DNA of 53,443 nt from Bhargavaea cecembensis (GTDB taxonomy: Bacteria > Bacillota > Bacilli > Bacillales_A > Planococcaceae). Under the pieces are notes generated by a model that did not search any database, was not told where the DNA came from, and saw only the letters and a program-made list of their open reading frames with translations. Shown here piece after piece: positions 24,558-31,770 of this stretch (positions within the stretch are counted from its first letter, which is position 1; each line of letters opens with the position of its first letter). The translations under genes were made by a program, and so were the position numbers. The stretch spans positions 261,762 to 315,204 of the forward strand of contig NZ_LN651371.1 in NCBI RefSeq assembly GCF_000826125.2, written 5' to 3'.

Positions 24558-26114
24558 TCAATCTCCTCCTTTGATTTTCGGTTCTTTCATGAATCTCTTC
24601 GGTTCCCTCAAGGGAGGCGCAGGGAAGTCCTGCTTGAGCCAGCGGAACAGAGAAACGGCCAGCAGCAGATAAAACAGGAAAATCGGGATCGATACGACAA
24701 CAGCGGAAGTCTGCACGACCCGGAGCCCGCCGACGAACAGGAGCCCGAGCGTGAGGACGGCCAGCATCCCGCCCCAGATCATCCGGTGCCACCGGGCCGG
24801 ATCCTGCCCCGCCTTCAGTTCGCGGGTTGCAATCGCGGCGAGAACATAAGTCGCCGAGTCCATCGAGGTCGACAGGAAAATGACCGCAAGAACGATGAAG
24901 AACGGCAGGACGATCACGCTGAGCGGCAAGGATTTCAAAATTGCGACGACCGCCGCCGGCCCTCCGTCATCGGCGAGGATGTCCGTGAGCGTCAGGACCC
25001 CGCCGAGCTCCAGACTCATCGAATAGCCGCCGAACACCATGAAGTACAGCCACCCGCCGACCGATCCCCAAAGAAGCATGTGCATAATGAGCTGACGGAG
25101 CGTGCGGCCCTTGGAGATCCGGGCGACGAACAGGCCCATGAACGGCGCTGTTGCAGCGAACCAGGCCCAGTAGAACACCGTCCAGTCCTGAGGAAAGCCG
25201 CTCTCTGCGATTGGATCCGTGTAAAAGCTCATCATGAGGAAGTTCTGGAGCATCATGCCGAAGCTGTTCGAGAAATACGTCAGGATGAACAGGGTCGGTC
25301 CGGCAAGCAAAACAAAGACCGCCAGTGCAAGCGCCAGGTAAATGTTCAGATCGCTCAGCTTCCGGATGCCCTTATGCAGTCCGAGATAAGCGCTCGCCGA
25401 GTAGATGACCGTGATCAGGATGACGATGATCGCATCGAGCATGAGAGACGGCTGGATGCCGATCACGTCCGCCACGACAGCGGACACCATCGGAACCCCG
25501 AGGCCGAGCGATGTGCCGAGACCGCCGACCAGGCTCCAGATCACGAGGATGTCGATCACTTTTCCGATCCATCCTTCGGAATACTTCCCGAGCGCCCCGC
25601 TCAAAGCGGCGCTCAGCTTCAGTGTCGGACGCTTGCGGATAAAGTACATATACGCGATGACGACCGTCGGGAACGCATACAGCGACCATGCGGAAATTCC
25701 CCAGTGGAACAAACCGTAGGTCACCGCCCACTCGGCGGCTTCCTGGCTTCCCGGCTCAATGCCGAACGGCGGCCCTGTGAAATAAAAGAGCGGTTCGGCC
25801 ATCGACCAGTACATGATGCTCGTCCCCATGCCCGCCGTGAACAGCATCGTTCCCCAGCTGAACGTCGAGAACTCCGGCTTCCCTTCACCGAGTTTGATAT
25901 TGCCGTACCGGCTGAACGCCAGCCAGAGCAGCACGATGAAAAGTCCGATCGTCAGGAACTGGAACGCCCAGTCCATATTATGTGTAATGCCTGTCATGAC
26001 CCTGTCCAGGTACGGCTCCGCCGATTTTTGGAAGATGACAAGCAGTGCAGTCGCAGCCAAAATGACGATGATTGCAGCCCAGAAGATGAATCGATCTACA
26101 TTTGCCTTTTTCAT
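24558..26114 (-). CDS. BCCT-family transporter with altered aromatic box
   Basis: A 518-residue betaine/carnitine/choline transporter family protein with 12 hydrophobic segments. The helix-3 glycine motif is GMGTSIMYWSMAEP (95-108) and the helix-8 signature is FYWAWFAATAPFMG (314-327) followed by RISKGRTLRQ. In classical BCCT carriers such as BetP and OpuD this helix-8 stretch reads W-A-W-W-x-x-W and its Trp residues cage the quaternary ammonium group. Here two of them are replaced (Phe319, Thr322). So the substrate may differ from glycine betaine. It is first in an operon with the CocE-like hydrolase, two bases apart, and faces a TetR gene. Confidence 0.88.
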   Translation of the reverse strand: MKKANVDRFIFWAAIIVILAATALLVIFQKSAEPYLDRVMTGITHNMDWAFQFLTIGLFIVLLWLAFSRYGNIKLGEGKPEFSTFSWGTMLFTAGMGTSIMYWSMAEPLFYFTGPPFGIEPGSQEAAEWAVTYGLFHWGISAWSLYAFPTVVIAYMYFIRKRPTLKLSAALSGALGKYSEGWIGKVIDILVIWSLVGGLGTSLGLGVPMVSAVVADVIGIQPSLMLDAIIVILITVIYSASAYLGLHKGIRKLSDLNIYLALALAVFVLLAGPTLFILTYFSNSFGMMLQNFLMMSFYTDPIAESGFPQDWTVFYWAWFAATAPFMGLFVARISKGRTLRQLIMHMLLWGSVGGWLYFMVFGGYSMSLELGGVLTLTDILADDGGPAAVVAILKSLPLSVIVLPFFIVLAVIFLSTSMDSATYVLAAIATRELKAGQDPARWHRMIWGGMLAVLTLGLLFVGGLRVVQTSAVVVSIPIFLFYLLLAVSLFRWLKQDFPAPPLREPKRFMKEPKIKGGD

Positions 26115-26245
26115 TTGGTCCCTCCATGTTGGTCTATGATTTCGGCAGTTCCCGCCTGATAGCGCTTACAACGCACATTCTAGATTCGAACGTTTCGGCA
26201 GGACATGCATCGCGCCTCCTTCCTCTTGCAATTTACCGATTTATG

Positions 26246-26355
26246 AATCATGATTAGTTGGTAATCATGATTATCTTTTAGACATTGGTTAGTCTAACAT
26301 AACTTTTCTGGCGAAACAAATCTAATTGACGGATAATTTAGCGAAAGTCATGATT
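26246..26355. promoter_or_regulatory. Probable TetR operators between the transporter and regulator genes
   Basis: The palindrome AATCATGATT occurs at 26246-26255 and 26263-26272, 17 bases apart, and its core TCATGATT again at 26348-26355. The third copy overlaps the putative -10 (CATGAT, 26349-26354) of a promoter with TTGACG at 26326-26331 and a 17-base spacer that reads towards the TetR gene. This arrangement suggests autoregulation and control of the divergent operon. Confidence 0.6.
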
Positions 26356-26383
26356 CAGGCAGGATGTGGTGGAGGTGTCAGAA

Positions 26384-27040
26384 ATGAAAAATAAGCAATT
26401 GCAAATGAGCCGGATGTGGAAGTATTTCGTGGAAGCGACCGTGGAGATCATCGAAGAAGAGGGCATCAGCAAAGTGACGATCCGGAAAGTCGCCGACCGG
26501 GCCGGCTACAACAGCGCCACCATCTACAATTATTTCTCCGAACTCTCGCATCTCGTTTTCTTCGCATCGATGCGACTGCTCCGGGATTACGTGGAAGACG
26601 TTTCACAGTACGTAAAGAAGGCGGATACGCCGCTCGAACAGTATGTCCTCGCTTGGGAATGCTTTTGCAGGCATTCATTCAAATCGCCCGAACTGTTCCA
26701 CGCCGTCTTCATGATGGACCTCGGCGACCAGCCCGAACGCCTCATGGAACGCTACTATGAGACCTATCCGGCGGACCTGCTCGATGTCCCCGAAGCCATC
26801 CAGCCCTCCCTCTTTGAACGGAACGTCATGAAACGCGGACGATCGCTGCTCGTGCACGCCGTGGAAGCCGGGCAGGTGCCGGAGGAGAAACTGACCGGCA
26901 TCAATGAAATGACCAACCTCATCTGGCAGGGCATGATGAGCGCCGTTCTGAACAATCGGCTCGAGTATGACATTGAAACCGCAGAGGAGCGGACGATCGG
27001 TTATATCAAGGAAGTGATCCGGGAAAGCACCAAAGGTTGA
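26384..27040 (+). CDS. TetR-family transcriptional regulator
   Basis: A 218-residue regulator. The N-terminal helix-turn-helix is EIIEEEGISKVTIRKVADRAGYNSATIYNYFSE (broken here into motifs: KVTIRKVADRAG and SATIYNYF), about residues 18-50, and the rest is an all-helical ligand domain. The ATG at 26384 has GGAGGT eight bases upstream; a GTG 18 bases earlier lacks one. It faces the BCCT/CocE operon across a 269-base region that carries three TCATGATT sites, so it probably senses the transported compound or its product and controls both promoters. The inducer is unknown. Confidence 0.88.
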   Translation: MKNKQLQMSRMWKYFVEATVEIIEEEGISKVTIRKVADRAGYNSATIYNYFSELSHLVFFASMRLLRDYVEDVSQYVKKADTPLEQYVLAWECFCRHSFKSPELFHAVFMMDLGDQPERLMERYYETYPADLLDVPEAIQPSLFERNVMKRGRSLLVHAVEAGQVPEEKLTGINEMTNLIWQGMMSAVLNNRLEYDIETAEERTIGYIKEVIRESTKG

Positions 27041-27066
27041 TGGGACCCCGATCTGATATGTGAGGA

Positions 27067-27106
27067 AACGTCCGCGGGCGGCCGAGTGCCGTTGCGGGCG
27101 TTTTTT
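27067..27106 (+). terminator. Intrinsic terminator after the TetR gene
   Basis: AACGTCCGC/GCGGGCGTT stem with an 18-base loop, then TTTTTT. The repeat array starts directly after it. Confidence 0.75.
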
Positions 27107-27274
27107 CAGGCGGGCTTGGGGAGGGCGAGTGTGATCGTGCGGGCTGCAAGTGTCATCGGACGGCGGACGAGTGTCATCGGACGGCGGACGAGTGTCATCG
27201 CATAGGCTGCGAGTGTCAGCGGAGGGCGCCTGAGTGTCATCGCATAGAGCGTGAGTGTGATCGCGCAGGTCACG
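27107..27274. repeat. 21-bp tandem array, word AGTGTCATCG (array C)
   Basis: Seven exact 21-base units start at 27128, 27149, 27170, 27191, 27212, 27233 and 27254. Each begins AGTGT, usually AGTGTCATCG or AGTGTGATCG, followed by 11 variable bases such as GACGGCGGACG or CATAGGCTGCG. A decayed unit (27107-27127) touches the terminator. It is the most regular array in the window. Confidence 0.88.
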
Positions 27275-27400
27275 TATACGGCCGGCTCACCCGGCTGGCA
27301 TGCCGGACGGATGATAGATGCCGGTCGTGCATGCTGATTCATGCCCATCCCCTTTCGCCTCTTCCTTCATATGATGCATCCAAGCGGGGAGGCGGGCGAG

Positions 27401-27970
27401 TTGCAATGGTTGACCATCTTGTTCCTGGGTGTGGCGGCGAATTTGGACAATCTCGGAATCGGCCTGGCTTACGGTATCCGGAAAACGGCGATCCCGTTTC
27501 GGTCGAATGCCGCCATCGCGATCGTTTCGATGGCGGTCGCGGTCGTGGCGATGCTGGCGGCGGAGTATGTGACGCTTTTCATTCCGGAAGAGATGGCGAA
27601 CCGGCTCGGCGGATTCTTGCTGATTGCGATCGGCCTCTGGATGCTTATCCAGCCCCAGTCGTCCGGACCGAAGATCCTGGAAGACCCGGATGTGGCGGAC
27701 ACGGACGGAGACCGGATCCTGTCCGTCCGTGAAGCCTTTCCGCTCGGATTCCTGCTATCTGCAAACTCCCTTGCCGGCGGATTCGGCATGGGGGTAAGCG
27801 GCGGGCCGATGCTCGGGACGGTTTTATCAATCGGCTTCTTTTCCCTTGTGACGGTCGGCGGCGGGCAGCGGTTCGGCCAGCTCCTCACCCGTACCTGGAT
27901 CGGACGCTACCCTTCCGAAGTTGCGGGCGGCCTGCTCATGCTGATCGGCATGGTGGAAATGGTGATTTGA
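27401..27970 (+). CDS. ytaF: YtaF-like membrane protein (MntP-related)
   Basis: A 189-residue, six-helix membrane protein built from two similar halves. The first half has GVAANLDNLGIGLAYGIRK and the second has LLSANSLAGGFGMGVSGG, the pattern of YtaF, a sporulation-linked membrane protein related to the MntP manganese exporters. The conserved Asp in ANLDN is kept, while the second half has Asn in ANSLAGG. A TTG start at 27401 is preferred because GGGGAGG lies eight bases upstream and it begins right at the first helix; an ATG at 27341 is open but unsupported. The transported ion, if any, is unknown. Confidence 0.78.
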   Translation: MQWLTILFLGVAANLDNLGIGLAYGIRKTAIPFRSNAAIAIVSMAVAVVAMLAAEYVTLFIPEEMANRLGGFLLIAIGLWMLIQPQSSGPKILEDPDVADTDGDRILSVREAFPLGFLLSANSLAGGFGMGVSGGPMLGTVLSIGFFSLVTVGGGQRFGQLLTRTWIGRYPSEVAGGLLMLIGMVEMVI

Positions 27971-28010
27971 TTGGCGGGGGTTGAGGAGCGAGAGATTGTG
28001 GCCGGAGGAT

Positions 28011-28160
28011 TTTCGCGGATGCGTCTGGCGGTTTCGCGGAAGCAAATTTCGGCCGGAGGAGTTTCGCGGATGCATCGAGCGGTTTCGCGGATGCTAATTT
28101 CGGCCAGGGGATTTTCGCGGATGCTTCTGGCGGTTTCGCGGATGCATCGCAATTTTCCGT
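28011..28160. repeat. 21/30-bp alternating array, word TTTCGCGGATGC (array D)
   Basis: TTTCGCGG starts at 28011, 28032, 28062, 28083, 28113 and 28134, giving spacings 21, 30, 21, 30, 21, so a 51-bp higher period. The longer units carry an extra AATTTCGGCC. It lies between ytaF and the terminator of katE. The same word and alternation occur in the array at 524-610. Confidence 0.85.
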
Positions 28161-28163
28161 ATC

Positions 28164-28203
28164 AAAAAAGCCCGACCCGGCTTCATCGGCCGGATCGGGC
28201 TTT
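28164..28203 (-). terminator. Intrinsic terminator of katE
   Basis: AAAGCCCGATCCGGCC on the reverse strand pairs with a GGGTCGGGCTT partner, followed by TTTTTT. Confidence 0.8.
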
Positions 28204-28212
28204 GCTGGTTGA

Positions 28213-30264
28213 TCAGGTGCGGTCCCAGAACCGCTTCATTGCGAGTGCGTCGATATATTGCTCTGTGAATTCAGGGTTGTCGGCGGCGAGGACGACGCCG
28301 TCCATGTTGTTGTCTTCTGTTTTCATCATATACTTTTCACCGCCGGAGGAGATGGCGATGGGCTTCATATGCATGTACTGCATCTTGAAGAAGTCCATGA
28401 TGCCCTGATCGAACTTCATCTGGTTTTTCGCCTTGCCGCCGACGATGAAGATCGAGTCGTACAGCGTCGGGTGGACGGTCAGGAACGTCTGGGTCGGCGT
28501 GAGCTCTGTACCGTCTTTGCCCTTGACCGGAGAAAGCGTCTCGGAGACGATGTCGACTTTCGCTTTTACATCCATCAATGCATTGAGGACTTTCTGAACC
28601 TCTTCTCCGTCGAAACCGTCGCCGATCAGGACGGCGACACGCGATGTCATGGCGGAGTGCGGTGTGTTCATCATGCTCAGCGCAGGAGAACTCTTGTCGT
28701 AATCAACGTGGCCCTCTTTCGGCGGCTCGACGCCGACATTCTCCGCCAGCATCGTCGCGAAGTCCGTATCCACATTGCCGAACATCTCGACCGTCTTCTG
28801 GCGGATCGACATGTTTTTCACACTGCCGACGTGGAAGCTGAACGACTCGATGAGATCCTGCTTTTCCGGCATGGACAAGCTGTTCCAGAACAAGCGGGCC
28901 TGCGAATAGTAATCCTGGAACGAGTCGCTCGGATGCTCGCGGGTCACATGGCCTTCGACTTTGCCCGGATAGTTTTCATATCCGCCCTCTTCCGGCGGCA
29001 CCTCATGCGGAGTGTTTTCGGCCTGCATATTGTTGTGGAAGTGGACATTGTCCTGTTCAATCGGATACTTCAGATAGCTGTCCCGCAGATTATGATTCAC
29101 ATCCGAAATCGGACGGTTGATCGGCAGTTCCTCATAGTTGGCGGAATGTTGACGATAAAGCTCCGTGTCCCGGTAGGCGAACGAACGGCCCTGCAGCACC
29201 GGATCGTTCGTGAACTCAATGCCCGGCACGAGATTCGACGGGTTGAACGCCGATTGTTCCTCTTCCGCGAAGAAGTTGTCCATGAGCCGGTTCAGCGTCA
29301 TCTTGCCGACGACTTTCGGCGGCACTTCTTCTTCCGGCCACAGTTTCGTATCATCCAGGATATCGAAATCGAATTTGAATTCATCTTCTTCGGCGATCAG
29401 CTGGACACACAGATCATATTCCGCAAACGCCCCGCTCTCGATCGCTTCGACGATATCACGGCGGTGGAAGTCCGGATCCACCCCGCCGATCACATTCGCC
29501 TCATCGAGCATCAGCGAGTGGACACCGAGCTTCGGCTTCCAGATGAACCGCACGAACGTCGACTTGCCTTCTTTGTTGATGAATCGGAACGTGTTGATCG
29601 GATAGCCTTCCATCATGCGCCAGCTCCGCGGACGGCCGCGCATCGACATCACCCACATGACCATATGAGCGGATTCCGGATTGCTCACGACGTAGTCCCA
29701 GAAATTATCGTGCGCTACGGTCGCCTGCGGCATGTGCTGACGCGGCTCCGGCTTGGCTGCATGCGTGACATCCATGAACTTCATGGCATCAGCCAGGATG
29801 AACACCGGAAACTGGAGTGCCAGCATGTCGTAGTTGCCTTCTTCGGTATAGAACTTCGTTGCGAACCCGCGGATATCGACCGCCGTGTCCTTGGAACCCC
29901 GGTTACCGATGAAGTTGGAGAAACGGACGAACACCGGCGTCTGTTTGCCCGGCTCAAGGAACTTCGCCATTGTATACTCTTCGAGAGACTCCGTCGCTTC
30001 AAATACACCATGCACGCCAAACCCACGGGCGTGGACGACTTTCTCAGGAATGCGTTCCCGGTTGAAGTGCGACTGCTTTTTGTAAAAGTGGAAGTCCTGC
30101 ATAAGCAACGGCCCACGCTTGCCGGCGCGGAGCGTTTTCTGGTCGTTTGCCACCTTTTGGCCGTTAATGTCCGTCATCGGCTTGCCCGTGTTCTGCCTGC
30201 GGAACTGCTCGAGTTGCTCATCCTTCTTATCCTGATGCATCGGGTTCTTGTTGTCCTGGTCCAT
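28213..30264 (-). CDS. katE: Large-subunit catalase KatE (HPII type)
   Basis: A 683-residue clade 2 monofunctional haem catalase. The distal His is in VVHARGFGVHG, the substrate-channel Asn region is FIGNRGSKDTAVDIRGFATKF (shown in parts: the DIRGFATKFY core), and the haem-ligand Tyr is in RSFAYRDTELYR. The extra C-terminal flavodoxin-like domain (from about residue 535, SRVAVLIGDGFDGEEVQKVL) marks the large type, as in B. subtilis KatE (686 residues). Two ATG codons lie 12 bases apart; GAGGAG touches the first, so the second (30264) is used. In B. subtilis katE belongs to the sigma-B regulon, but I see no clear sigma-B promoter here. The gene upstream encodes an HTH-desulfoferrodoxin protein. 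Confidence 0.93.
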   Translation of the reverse strand: MDQDNKNPMHQDKKDEQLEQFRRQNTGKPMTDINGQKVANDQKTLRAGKRGPLLMQDFHFYKKQSHFNRERIPEKVVHARGFGVHGVFEATESLEEYTMAKFLEPGKQTPVFVRFSNFIGNRGSKDTAVDIRGFATKFYTEEGNYDMLALQFPVFILADAMKFMDVTHAAKPEPRQHMPQATVAHDNFWDYVVSNPESAHMVMWVMSMRGRPRSWRMMEGYPINTFRFINKEGKSTFVRFIWKPKLGVHSLMLDEANVIGGVDPDFHRRDIVEAIESGAFAEYDLCVQLIAEEDEFKFDFDILDDTKLWPEEEVPPKVVGKMTLNRLMDNFFAEEEQSAFNPSNLVPGIEFTNDPVLQGRSFAYRDTELYRQHSANYEELPINRPISDVNHNLRDSYLKYPIEQDNVHFHNNMQAENTPHEVPPEEGGYENYPGKVEGHVTREHPSDSFQDYYSQARLFWNSLSMPEKQDLIESFSFHVGSVKNMSIRQKTVEMFGNVDTDFATMLAENVGVEPPKEGHVDYDKSSPALSMMNTPHSAMTSRVAVLIGDGFDGEEVQKVLNALMDVKAKVDIVSETLSPVKGKDGTELTPTQTFLTVHPTLYDSIFIVGGKAKNQMKFDQGIMDFFKMQYMHMKPIAISSGGEKYMMKTEDNNMDGVVLAADNPEFTEQYIDALAMKRFWDRT

Positions 30265-30349
30265 CTCGTCACGCATCTCCTCTCATTGGTCTGTTCATGT
30301 GCCTCTTTCAAAAAGCAGGAAATACCGGGAACGGCACGCTGCAGCCGCC

Positions 30350-30365
30350 TTCGCACCTGTGCGAA
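30350..30365. promoter_or_regulatory. Palindrome upstream of katE
   Basis: TTCGCAC, two bases, GTGCGAA: perfect seven-base half-sites, about 90 bases before the katE start. It could be an operator, for example for the HTH-desulfoferrodoxin protein (inference). Confidence 0.4.
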
Positions 30366-30470
30366 AACAGCCGGCGAAATCCGTCCCGGCCCCTGCACAA
30401 TCGTCAATCTTGTTCCCCGTAAATCCATTAATCAAACCCACCGGCGGACCTGCTTTGACTTTCCGGAAAC

Positions 30471-30503
30471 AAAAACGCCGCTCCTCCCTTCCAGGAAAGC
30501 GGC
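30471..30503 (-). terminator. Intrinsic terminator of the HTH-desulfoferrodoxin gene
   Basis: GCCGCT/AGCGGC stem with a 15-base loop, then GTTTTTG on the reverse strand. Confidence 0.7.
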
Positions 30504-30512
30504 TTGTCCCAT

Positions 30513-31097
30513 TTAAAGATATTGATAAAATAATCCGTGTTGCGTACAGTACCACAAAAGCATCCCATGCCTCCGCTTGGGCAGCCGGGCCTGCATCTCC
30601 CATTCCGGATACTGTTTGAGAATCCTCACCTGACCCCCTTCGGCAAAAGCAACAAAGGAAATATAGTGTTCTTTCTCCATCGGATGATCACTCGAAATGA
30701 ACCACTCACCATCCACTTCGCTGACAATGAGTTTTTCTTCGTCCGTTGCTTTTTTTGGCTCGAGTGCCTCGAGCTTTCGCCCGCAACAAGAAACGGTCGC
30801 ACTCCCTGTGGACATGACGATGTTATTGCATGATGGACAAACGAAATAACTTGACTTTTTCATATTTCCCCCCACGAATTCATTGACCGCCAGTTCGCCT
30901 CCAAGAAGTTCCTCTATGTTAACACCGAGAAGAGCAGAGAGCTCCGGCAACAGCGAAACGTCCGGCATGCCTTGTCCCCGCTCCCATTTGGAGATGGTCC
31001 GGTCCGACAGGTTCATCCGGTCCGCCAATTCTTTTTGGGTGAAGCCTTTTTCCTTGCGCAAATCTGCAATCAGACGACCGACTTTGTCGCTTTCCAT
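30513..31097 (-). CDS. XRE-type HTH protein fused to a desulfoferrodoxin-like domain
   Basis: A 194-residue protein. Residues 5-62 form a Cro/CI-type HTH (KEKGFTQKELADRMNLSDRT, ISKWERGQGMPD). Residues 83-110 hold CPSC then CC (Cys87, 90, 104, 105), the desulforedoxin iron pattern. Residues 128-194 match the superoxide reductase (neelaredoxin) domain: HPMEKEHYI gives His138 and His144 and CTQHGL gives Cys184 and His187. The first iron His of superoxide reductases, in their EKH motif, aligns with Leu here, so the second site would have three His and one Cys. It could be a redox-sensing regulator. It lies 240 bases upstream of katE on the same strand. The start follows AGGAGGTG. Confidence 0.78.
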   Translation of the reverse strand: MESDKVGRLIADLRKEKGFTQKELADRMNLSDRTISKWERGQGMPDVSLLPELSALLGVNIEELLGGELAVNEFVGGNMKKSSYFVCPSCNNIVMSTGSATVSCCGRKLEALEPKKATDEEKLIVSEVDGEWFISSDHPMEKEHYISFVAFAEGGQVRILKQYPEWEMQARLPKRRHGMLLWYCTQHGLFYQYL

Positions 31098-31195
31098 GCT
31101 GGCACCTCCTGCGCTTCCAATCTTATGACGTTCGAGGGAACGCGGCAACAAACGCTTCGTGGAGTGTTGGACAAATAGATTATCCCAGATCGTGC

Positions 31196-31321
31196 TCGAT
31201 CATAAAGGAGACACCCCGATCCGCAAAAGTCCACGCCCGCTCCGCGAAAGTTGATATTCACTCTATCGAAGCTGACACTCGCAACCCTGAAGTTGGTACT
31301 CGCCCCGCCCCCTCCTCACAT
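31196..31321. repeat. Degenerate 21-bp array, word GAAGTTGACACTCGC (array E)
   Basis: Units of 21 bases start at 31196, 31217, 31238, 31259, 31280 and 31301. The shared core, best seen in the middle, is GAAGTTG or GAAGCTGACACT followed by CGC; the edges have decayed. It ends directly at the cupin gene terminator (31328) and so again starts just beyond a terminator on the reverse strand. Confidence 0.65.
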
Positions 31322-31327
31322 GACCCG

Positions 31328-31360
31328 AAAAAGCCCGACCGGCATGCTTCCGGTCGGGCT
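31328..31360 (-). terminator. Intrinsic terminator of the cupin gene
   Basis: AGCCCGACCGG/CCGGTCGGGCT perfect stem, then TTTTTC on the reverse strand. Confidence 0.9.
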
Positions 31361-31373
31361 CTCAGCAGTTCTT

Positions 31374-31691
31374 TTATCCGATTTTCGTCAGCGTGCCGAA
31401 CATCGTCGTCCTTCCTTTGTCTCCGTTGACGAAGCCGATCATTTCTTTCTCATTGCAAAAGAGCACATCGCCCTCGGATGCCGGGATCTCTTCTCCGTCG
31501 ACGGAGAATGTCCCGCCGCCTTCCTGGACAAACAGATACAGTTCCTTGCCCGGATGGCTGTGCGCCTTCATCGTCTGGCCCGGCTCGAAGTTGAGCGCGA
31601 ACGCCGTGCTCCGTTCATTTTTCATGAAGTCGACTTTCGTGAAACGGTCGTCCTTGAATTGCCGGGATGCTTTGATGGACTGGTGATTCAC
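31374..31691 (-). CDS. Small cupin-domain protein
   Basis: A 105-residue single-domain cupin. The first cupin motif is seen as AHSHPGKELYLFVQEG with a His-x-His pair and a Glu that usually bind a metal, and the second as GDVLFCNEKEMIGFVN, where the expected His is missing. So metal binding may be partial. The start is GTG at 31691 after GGAAGGGG. The function is not known: such small cupins are often sugar-binding or dioxygenase-like, or have regulatory roles. It sits alone between mntH and the HTH-desulfoferrodoxin gene. Confidence 0.75.
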   Translation of the reverse strand: MNHQSIKASRQFKDDRFTKVDFMKNERSTAFALNFEPGQTMKAHSHPGKELYLFVQEGGGTFSVDGEEIPASEGDVLFCNEKEMIGFVNGDKGRTTMFGTLTKIG

Positions 31692-31770
31692 AGAAATCTC
31701 CCCTTCCTCCGTTCATTCCTCTTCTGCTTTTCCCTTAGGGAAACCGGGCGAAACAACAGGACGCCTTCAA

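Noticed and set aside
27128-27274. CRISPR-like array
   Set aside because: Repeat plus spacer is only 21 bp, far below CRISPR units (about 60 bp); there are no cas genes.
28258-30516. Long forward open frame opposite katE
   Set aside because: It is an antisense shadow of a well-supported catalase gene in GC-rich DNA, with no ribosome site or family match. Several similar shadows (3895-5274, 8129-9340, 23398-24672) were dropped for the same reason.
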